Below, one piece after another: positions 1-4,334 of a DNA stretch of 5,566 nt. Each line of letters opens with the position of its first letter. The first letter of the stretch is position 1. The position numbers and the translations under genes were made by a program. The notes beneath the pieces were generated by a model. That model worked only from the letters and a program-made list of their open reading frames with translations, was not told the DNA's origin and did no database searches. Location of the stretch: assembly GCF_018371055.1 (NCBI RefSeq), contig NZ_JAGYZD010000110.1, positions 1 through 5,566 of the forward strand, in the 5' to 3' direction. Source of the stretch: Finegoldia magna (GTDB lineage Bacteria > Bacillota > Clostridia > Tissierellales > Peptoniphilaceae).

Positions 1-92
1 GTTTGAACAGAGTGAAAACCAGCGCCTTGAGACGCTGGTTGGTATCACTCGGGCTTATAGCCCTTGAACAAACCACCCGTTTTACGGGTGGT
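1..92 (+). ncRNA. Probable 3' part of an IS200/IS605-type guide RNA (omegaRNA/reRNA)
   Basis: This stretch has no open reading frame but is dense in stem-loops on the + strand. GAGTGA (10-15) pairs with TCACTC (45-50) and encloses AACCAGCG (17-24) paired with CGCTGGTT (33-40). GGGCT (51-55) pairs with AGCCC (59-63) around a 3-nt loop. ACCACCCGT (72-80) pairs with ACGGGTGGT (84-92) around TTT. GTTTG (1-5) can also pair with CAAAC (69-73), competing with the foot of the last hairpin. A GGGCTTATAGCCC hairpin followed shortly by an ACCACCCG...CGGGTGGT hairpin is, from memory, the typical right end of clostridial IS605-family elements, where the transposon end doubles as the scaffold of the TnpB guide RNA. 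The structure is seen directly; the family assignment is recall-based inference. The 5' part of the RNA and any tnpB would lie left of the window. Alternatives are a bare IS remnant or another structured RNA tail. Confidence 0.5.
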
Positions 93-100
93 CATGATTG
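72..100 (+). mobile_element. Putative right end of an IS200/IS605-family insertion
   Basis: A perfect 9-bp hairpin (72-80 with 84-92, loop TTT) is followed by TCATGATT. Y1-transposase elements of the IS200/IS605 family are known to end in subterminal imperfect hairpins recognised by TnpA, with the cleavage site a few bases outside the hairpin and no terminal inverted repeats or target duplication. The element boundary would therefore lie shortly after position 92. The hairpin lacks a downstream T-run, which argues against a simple intrinsic terminator. Only this end is in view, so the left end, the transposase and whether the element is intact cannot be judged. Confidence 0.45.
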
Positions 101-118
101 CTTTGTTTAGTGTATAAT
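89..118 (+). promoter_or_regulatory. Candidate promoter for nfeD-floA operon
   Basis: A perfect TATAAT -10 box lies at 113-118. The best -35 candidate at acceptable spacing is TGGTCA (89-94, 4 of 6 matches to TTGACA, 18-nt spacer), which overlaps the 3' arm of the hairpin at 72-92. A second, weaker -10-like TATAAA is at 124-129. Transcription from the first would start near 125, leaving a leader of about 30 nt before the start codon at 157. The -10 is convincing and the -35 is weak, so the call is tentative. Confidence 0.4.
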
Positions 119-136
119 TGTGTTATAAAGATATTT

Positions 137-142
137 AGGAGG
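137..142 (+). promoter_or_regulatory. Ribosome binding site that decides the nfeD start
   Basis: A full-consensus AGGAGG sits at 137-142. It overlaps the first base of the in-frame GTG at 142, so that GTG cannot be initiated from this site. The next in-frame start is ATG at 157, 14 nt beyond the AGGAGG, which is longer than the usual 5-10 nt. No other in-frame ATG, GTG or TTG lies between them, so ATG 157 is the better start despite the long spacing. Confidence 0.6.
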
Positions 143-156
143 TGTTATCGTTTTCT

Positions 157-774
157 ATGGATATATTTTCTAATCATATTCTAAGTATGTTTTTTTTAGC
201 AGTAACATTTATTTGTATAACACTGCTTATGTTATCAAACAAGAAGATTAAATACGGTGTACTGACTGCTGTTTTTTCTGTTCTATTTATTTTGTCTTAT
301 TATAATCACGGTGATATCAACATAGTAGGGATATTAGTATTTTTAATAGGGCTCTTATTCGTTGGATTAGAACTAATAGTTCCAGGTGGTTTTATTGCTG
401 GAATTGTGGGTGTCTTATCAATGATTGTAGGAATAAGCATGATCATTAATAATCTGTACCTAGCATTTTTAACAGTAGCTATTGCTATAACAATTGATGT
501 TTTGTTTATATTAGTATTTTTAAGTAAAGATTTTGACTCAAGTAAATTCAATAAATTTGTTTTAAAAGAAACTAATTCAAAATCATTTACTCAGTCATCA
601 AAAAAATACTTGAACAAAAAAGGAATTACTATAACACCTTTAAGACCGAGCGGCAAAATCGAAATAGATGGTGATTATATTGACGCTATTACTAGGGGAG
701 ATTTTATTCCAAAAGGTTGCGAGGTTGTTGTTAGTGAAATAAAAGATTTTAAAATAATAGTAAGGAGAGTGTAA
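157..774 (+). CDS. nfeD: NfeD-family membrane protein (short form, no protease domain)
   Basis: This gene encodes an integral membrane partner of flotillin-type scaffolds; NfeD proteins are regularly encoded beside floA/floT genes. From ATG 157 the product is 205 aa. About five hydrophobic segments are visible near residues 8-26, 32-48, 55-75, 78-96 and 101-122, including the family-typical ELIVPGG turn at about 72-78. A charged linker leads to the soluble NfeD C-terminal OB-fold (about 155-205), recognised by [17 protein letters not shown], then the DAITRGDFI and IIVRRV strands. It lacks the N-terminal ClpP-like serine protease domain of long NfeD proteins such as Bacillus YqeZ, so it is not expected to be a protease. 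The stop is 1 nt before floA, which implies co-transcription. An alternative GTG start at 142 would add five residues but overlaps the ribosome binding site. The family call is firm; the molecular role is inferred from family and context. Confidence 0.88.
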   Translation: MDIFSNHILSMFFLAVTFICITLLMLSNKKIKYGVLTAVFSVLFILSYYNHGDINIVGILVFLIGLLFVGLELIVPGGFIAGIVGVLSMIVGISMIINNLYLAFLTVAIAITIDVLFILVFLSKDFDSSKFNKFVLKETNSKSFTQSSKKYLNKKGITITPLRPSGKIEIDGDYIDAITRGDFIPKGCEVVVSEIKDFKIIVRRV

Positions 775-775
775 A

Positions 776-1759
776 ATGCCATTTGAAATTCCATTTTTAG
801 TACCTATATTAATAGTTATTTTGCTATTAGTATTCTTTTCGTTAGTTCCTGTAGGTTTATGGGTTACTGCTCAGTTTTCAGGAGTCCACGTCAAAATTTC
901 ACAATTAATTGGTATGAGATTACGTAGAGTTATTCCAAAAAACATTATAAATCCACTTATTAAAGCAACAAAAGCAGGATTAAATCTAACTACTAATCAA
1001 CTTGAAGCACATTATTTAGCAGGTGGGAATGTAAATACTTTAGTAAATGCATTAATCGCCGCTCAAAGAGCAGATATTGAGTTAGAGTTTGAGAGAGCAG
1101 CAGCTATTGATTTAGCTGGTAGAAATGTTTTAGAAGCAGTACAAGTTTCTGTTAACCCAAAAGTAATTGAAACTCCAAACATTGCTGCAGTAGCAATGAA
1201 CGGTATTGAAGTTATAGTTAAAGCAAAAGTTACTGTTAGGGCAAATATTGAAAGATTAATTGGTGGTGCCGGAGAAGAAACTATAATAGCTAGAGTTGGT
1301 GAAGGTATTGTAACTACTGTAGGTTCATCAGAATCTCATACATCTGTGCTTGAAAATCCAGATTCAATCTCAAAAACTGTATTGAACAAAGGATTGGATT
1401 CAGGAACTGCATTCGAAATACTTTCGATTGATATTGCAGATGTTGATGTAGGAAGAAATATCGGAGCAAAACTACAAACAGATCAAGCAGAAGCTGACAA
1501 ACGAATTGCTCAAGCTAAAGCAGAAGAAAGAAGAGCTATGGCTGTTGCAAAAGAACAAGAAATGATAGCAGAAGTTCGTTCAATGAGAGCGAAAGTAGTT
1601 GAAAGTGAATCAAAGGTTCCTCTAGCTATCGCTAAAGCTTTAGAATCTGGTAATTTGGGAGTCTTGGATTATTATAATATGAAAAATATTATAAGTGATA
1701 CTGAGATGAGACAAGCTATTTCTGGAAATAGCGAAAAAATTAAAGAGGATGATAAGTAA
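776..1759 (+). CDS. floA: Flotillin-like protein FloA
   Basis: FloA is the bacterial flotillin homologue that organises functional membrane microdomains and affects membrane fluidity and the assembly of membrane protein complexes. The 327-aa length is close to that of the Bacillus protein (about 330). Residues 5-32 form the single hydrophobic membrane anchor. The SPFH/PHB-like region follows, with family-typical stretches including [40 protein letters not shown] and [18 protein letters not shown]. An Ala/Glu/Lys/Arg-rich coiled coil (about 237-285) and the conserved LDYYNMKNI block (297-305) close the protein. An AAGGAGAG ribosome binding site (762-769) sits 6 nt before the ATG, inside the end of nfeD. 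The stop codon overlaps the next gene's ATG by 1 nt. There is no sign of truncation. The close link to nfeD matches the known flotillin-NfeD pairing, so this assignment is secure. Confidence 0.96.
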   Translation: MPFEIPFLVPILIVILLLVFFSLVPVGLWVTAQFSGVHVKISQLIGMRLRRVIPKNIINPLIKATKAGLNLTTNQLEAHYLAGGNVNTLVNALIAAQRADIELEFERAAAIDLAGRNVLEAVQVSVNPKVIETPNIAAVAMNGIEVIVKAKVTVRANIERLIGGAGEETIIARVGEGIVTTVGSSESHTSVLENPDSISKTVLNKGLDSGTAFEILSIDIADVDVGRNIGAKLQTDQAEADKRIAQAKAEERRAMAVAKEQEMIAEVRSMRAKVVESESKVPLAIAKALESGNLGVLDYYNMKNIISDTEMRQAISGNSEKIKEDDK

Positions 1760-2172
1760 TGTTTTCTTTTCTATCTCTTGTAATTACGATAATAATTGTA
1801 AAGTTTTTTGCTAACTATTTTATTCACATGAGTAGTTCAAGACGTTATCAAAAAAACTTTAACCGTAAGAACTATCGTAAGAAAAAGACATTAGAAGATT
1901 TAAGAAAAGATAAATCAAATACGAAATTATCTTCTAATAAATCAAACAATTCTCAATACAATCAAAATAATATCGATAATTTTGAGCAAACTAATAATAG
2001 AAAAGAAAATCAAAAATTAATTGATAAAGATTTTTTCGAAGAAAAAAACGACGAATTAGAACTTATTAGAGTTGAGATTAATGATGAATTTAAACATAAA
2101 GATGAATTAAAAAAAGCTATCATTATTAAAGAAATAATTGATAAGCCTTTGTCTTTAAGAAATAGAAGATAG
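1759..2172 (+). CDS. Unrecognised single-span membrane protein of the floA operon
   Basis: I do not recognise a named family. The 137-aa product has an N-terminal hydrophobic segment (about 2-22, rich in Ile/Val/Phe), then a strongly basic stretch (about 28-50, many Arg/Lys) that would keep the rest in the cytoplasm. A low-complexity Asn/Ser/Lys/Gln linker (about 50-90) follows, then a charged, probably helical tail that ends in AIIIKEIIDKPLSLRNRR. The patterned tail after a degenerate linker suggests a short conserved peptide-like domain, possibly a docking motif. The start ATG overlaps the floA stop (TAATG) and is preceded by AGAGG at 1744-1748, so translation is coupled to floA. Bacillus has a small gene (yqfB) in the same place after floA, but equivalence is only positional. 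The reading frame is well supported by its overlap and hydrophobic start; the function is unknown, and an accessory role for FloA/NfeD is inferred from position. Confidence 0.8.
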   Translation: MFSFLSLVITIIIVKFFANYFIHMSSSRRYQKNFNRKNYRKKKTLEDLRKDKSNTKLSSNKSNNSQYNQNNIDNFEQTNNRKENQKLIDKDFFEEKNDELELIRVEINDEFKHKDELKKAIIIKEIIDKPLSLRNRR

Positions 2173-2173
2173 T

Positions 2174-2202
2174 TTGATTATTATGATTAATTATGATACA
2201 AT
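2174..2202 (+). promoter_or_regulatory. Promoter of the rimP-nusA-rnpM-infB operon
   Basis: TTGATT (2174-2179, 4 of 6 matches to TTGACA) and TACAAT (2197-2202, 5 of 6 matches to TATAAT) are separated by 17 nt. A TG at 2194-2195, one base before the -10, makes it an extended -10. It begins 2 nt after the stop of the upstream gene and would start RNA near 2209, giving a leader of about 70 nt before rimP. This is a good housekeeping sigma-A-type match. Confidence 0.7.
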
Positions 2203-2223
2203 ATGTTTAGAATAAATTGTGGC

Positions 2224-2254
2224 TAAGAGTGGGAAATCCCACTCTTATTTATTT
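2224..2254 (+). promoter_or_regulatory. rimP leader hairpin (possible attenuator or terminator)
   Basis: TAAGAGTGGG (2224-2233) pairs perfectly with CCCACTCTTA (2238-2247) around an AAAT loop, and is followed by TTTATTT. A similar AAGAGTGGG/CCCACTCTT hairpin occurs, from memory, ahead of rimP in other Firmicutes, so it is probably a conserved leader element rather than chance. It could partly terminate read-through from the nfeD-floA genes, or attenuate the rimP operon, whose product NusA affects hairpin-dependent pausing and termination. The T-tract is interrupted by A, so termination should be inefficient. Only the structure is directly seen. Confidence 0.6.
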
Positions 2255-2278
2255 AAATAATTTACGAAAAGGAGATAT

Positions 2279-2743
2279 ATGAATAAGAAATATCTTAGGG
2301 AACTTATGAATAATGACCTCAGTCCTTTAATTGAAGATACCGGAATAGACTTTTATGATGTAGAATATTCAAATCAAAATGGAAAAAATATTTTGACTTT
2401 TTACATTGAAAAGGACGAAGGTCTAATATCAATTGATGATTGTGAGTTAATAAATAATAGAATAACTGACAAACTAGACGAAATAGATCCTATTTCAGAT
2501 CCCTATTATTTAGAAATTGCATCAGTAGATATAACTACACCATTCACTAGAGATAAAGATTTCAAAAAAAATTTAGGGAATGTTGTAATAGTAAATTTAT
2601 ATCAAAAATTAGATAGTAAGAAAGAGTTCAAAGGTATTTTAAAAGATTTCAATGATCAAGAAATATCTTTGGAATTAGAAAAAAATCAAATTAAAATTGA
2701 AAGGAGTAATATATCATCGATTAAGCTTTCATTATTCGATTGA
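2279..2743 (+). CDS. rimP: Ribosome maturation factor RimP
   Basis: RimP is a cytoplasmic factor for late assembly of the 30S ribosomal subunit. The 154-aa length is typical. The N-terminal alpha/beta domain (about 1-90) contains the family pattern around DFYDVEYSNQNGKNILTFYIEKDEG, ISIDDCELINNRITDKLDE and PYYLEIAS. The C-terminal SH3-like domain (about 92-154) contains KDFKKNLG, a KEFKGIL strand and the final IKLSLFD. An AAAAGGAG ribosome binding site (2267-2274) precedes the ATG. The signature normally read as S-P-G-[LA]-[DE]-R-P-L after the YYLE strand is here SVDITTPF (82-89), an unusual divergence. The gene ends with tandem stops TGA TAG and is followed 9 nt later by nusA, as in the classical operon. 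Position and overall pattern make the assignment firm despite the divergence. Confidence 0.93.
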   Translation: MNKKYLRELMNNDLSPLIEDTGIDFYDVEYSNQNGKNILTFYIEKDEGLISIDDCELINNRITDKLDEIDPISDPYYLEIASVDITTPFTRDKDFKKNLGNVVIVNLYQKLDSKKEFKGILKDFNDQEISLELEKNQIKIERSNISSIKLSLFD

Positions 2744-2752
2744 TAGTAATTT

Positions 2753-4027
2753 ATGAACAATGATTTTATAAAGGCTCTTGATGAATTAGAAAAATCAAAA
2801 AAAATACCAAGAGAAGTTGTTTTCGATGCTTTAGAAAAAGCATTGATTAAAAGCTATGAGAAAAATTTTGATTATCAAGACCATGAAAACGAAGAAAGTT
2901 CTGTAGAAGTTAACATAAATAGAGACAACGGTAAGGTGAATTTATATGCAATCAAAACTGTTGTTGAAAATGTTGAAGACAAAAATACTGAAATAAGTTT
3001 AGAAGAAGCTAAGACTATTAAACGTAAATACGATTTAGGTGATAAAGTAAAAATTGAAATAACACCTAAAAACTTCGGAAGAATAGCTGCTCAAACTGCT
3101 AGAAATATTGTTATTCAAAAGCTAAAAGATGCAGAACGTGATAATATTTATAACGAATTTATTGACAGAGAAAAAGAAATAATTACTGGAACAGTTCAGC
3201 GTGTTGAACGTGGAATTGTTTATATAGATTTGGGTAGAGTAGAAGGTATAATACCAGTTTCAGAACAAATAAAATCTGAAGAATATACTCCTAACAAAAG
3301 ATTAAAACTTTTTATTAAAGAGGTCAAAAACACTACAAAAGGAGCTCAAATAATATTATCAAGGACAAATAATTCTCTAATAAAAAGATTATTTGAATTA
3401 GAAGTTCCGGAAATAAATGATGGAACTGTTGAGATTTTTAGTGTTGCAAGAGAACCTGGCTCAAGAACTAAGATCGCGGTATTCAGTAATGATGAAAATG
3501 TTGATCCAGTTGGCTCATGTGTAGGTTTTAGTGGTACCAGAGTTAAGTCTATTGTGGATGAGTTGAATGGGGAAAAACTTGATATTGTTATTTGGTCAAA
3601 AGATATTAAGACTTTCATATCTAATAGTTTAAGTCCTTCTGAAGTAATAGCGACATTCATTGATGAAGCTCAAAAAATATGCCGTGTAATTGTTTCAGAA
3701 GATCAATTATCTCTAGCTATAGGAAAAGAAGGGCAAAACGCAAGACTTGCAGCTAAGTTAACTAACTGGAAAATAGACATCAAAGGACATAATCAATATT
3801 TAGAATCTTATGAAGATGGAAGCTTGTCTGTTGAATTCGATGGAGAAGTAGATTTTCTAGAATCTAATGGTATTGAAGTTAGAGATGAAGATAAAGACAA
3901 AGTATTTGATAAAATTAAATATCATGAATCAGATGATATAGAAGAAATTGAAGATATTGAGGATACTGAAGAAGATAATTCTTTCGATTCCGAAAACACT
4001 GAAATTGCAGAAGATTCTGAAAATTAA
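2753..4027 (+). CDS. nusA: Transcription termination/antitermination factor NusA
   Basis: NusA binds RNA polymerase and nascent RNA and modulates pausing, intrinsic termination and antitermination. The 424-aa protein shows the N-terminal polymerase-binding domain (1 to about 135, starting FIKALDELEKSKKIPREVVFDALEKAL in character), an S1 domain (about 142-207, with ITGTVQRVERGIVYIDLG) and KH1 (about 230-285). KH2 (about 295-350) carries IGKEGQNARLA at 323-333. It lacks the C-terminal acidic-repeat domains of the E. coli protein, as is normal in Firmicutes, but has a very acidic tail: 17 of the last 31 residues (394-424) are Asp or Glu. The KH1 GxxG loop is GFSG (258-261) instead of the usual basic GP[KR]G. 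No good ribosome binding site precedes the ATG; the region between the rimP stops and the start is AT-rich, so initiation may depend on coupling to rimP. Confidence 0.97.
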   Translation: MNNDFIKALDELEKSKKIPREVVFDALEKALIKSYEKNFDYQDHENEESSVEVNINRDNGKVNLYAIKTVVENVEDKNTEISLEEAKTIKRKYDLGDKVKIEITPKNFGRIAAQTARNIVIQKLKDAERDNIYNEFIDREKEIITGTVQRVERGIVYIDLGRVEGIIPVSEQIKSEEYTPNKRLKLFIKEVKNTTKGAQIILSRTNNSLIKRLFELEVPEINDGTVEIFSVAREPGSRTKIAVFSNDENVDPVGSCVGFSGTRVKSIVDELNGEKLDIVIWSKDIKTFISNSLSPSEVIATFIDEAQKICRVIVSEDQLSLAIGKEGQNARLAAKLTNWKIDIKGHNQYLESYEDGSLSVEFDGEVDFLESNGIEVRDEDKDKVFDKIKYHESDDIEEIEDIEDTEEDNSFDSENTEIAEDSEN

Positions 4028-4052
4028 ATGTATTTAAGCTTTGGAGTATTAA

Positions 4053-4316
4053 ATGAAAACTAAAAAAATTCCTTTAAGAAAATGTGTTGTTTGTGGTGAA
4101 AATAAACCAAAGGAAGAACTAATAAGAGTTGTTTTTAATAAAGATGACGGAGTTTCTGTAGATTTGACAAATAAGAAAAATGGCAGAGGGGCTTATTTAT
4201 GCAAGGATCTAAAATGTATAAACAAGGCAAAGAAAAACAGAAGACTAAATCAGGTTTTAAAAACAGATGTAGACGCACTTATATATGAGGAGTTAATTAA
4301 CCATGTAGAAGATTAA
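4053..4316 (+). CDS. rnpM: RNase P modulator RnpM (YlxR family)
   Basis: YlxR-family proteins are small basic RNA-binding proteins. The Bacillus member, renamed RnpM, binds RNase P RNA and modulates RNase P activity in vitro. The 87-aa product has the family's N-terminal block PLRKCVVCGENKPKEELIRV (7-26) and the central GRGAYLC signature (44-50). Four cysteines (C11, C14, C50, C55) form a CxxC plus Cx4C pair that could hold a metal or a structural link. A basic helix KAKKNRR (58-64) follows. TTGGAG at 4041-4046 is the ribosome binding site, 6 nt before the ATG. It lies 25 nt after nusA and 18 nt before infB, its canonical operon place, although the usual L7Ae-like gene after it is missing. 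The older symbol is ylxR. Confidence 0.93.
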   Translation: MKTKKIPLRKCVVCGENKPKEELIRVVFNKDDGVSVDLTNKKNGRGAYLCKDLKCINKAKKNRRLNQVLKTDVDALIYEELINHVED

Positions 4317-4334
4317 TCAAAAGGAGGTCTTTGT

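Noticed and set aside
1..92. CRISPR repeat, tRNA or T-box element at the left edge
   Set aside because: There is no repeated unit with spacers, no cloverleaf with a TTC arm, and no T-box core sequence; the stems do not match those RNAs.
72..110. Hairpin at 72-92 read as an intrinsic terminator
   Set aside because: The stem is strong but is followed by TCATGATTG, not a T-run. An IS605-type end fits better, though a weak terminator role is not excluded.
306..551. 81-codon open frame on the - strand
   Set aside because: It lies wholly inside nfeD, antisense to a well-supported membrane protein, and has no ribosome binding site or recognisable content.
2741..2746. TGA at the rimP end as a sign of UGA=Trp (Mollicutes) code
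   Set aside because: Trp is encoded by TGG in floA, nusA and infB, and no gene needs a UGA to be sense. The next codon is TAG, so the rimP end alone cannot discriminate, but nothing supports recoding.
3346..3660. 104-codon open frame on the - strand
   Set aside because: It is antisense to the conserved KH region of nusA and is explained as a shadow of that gene.
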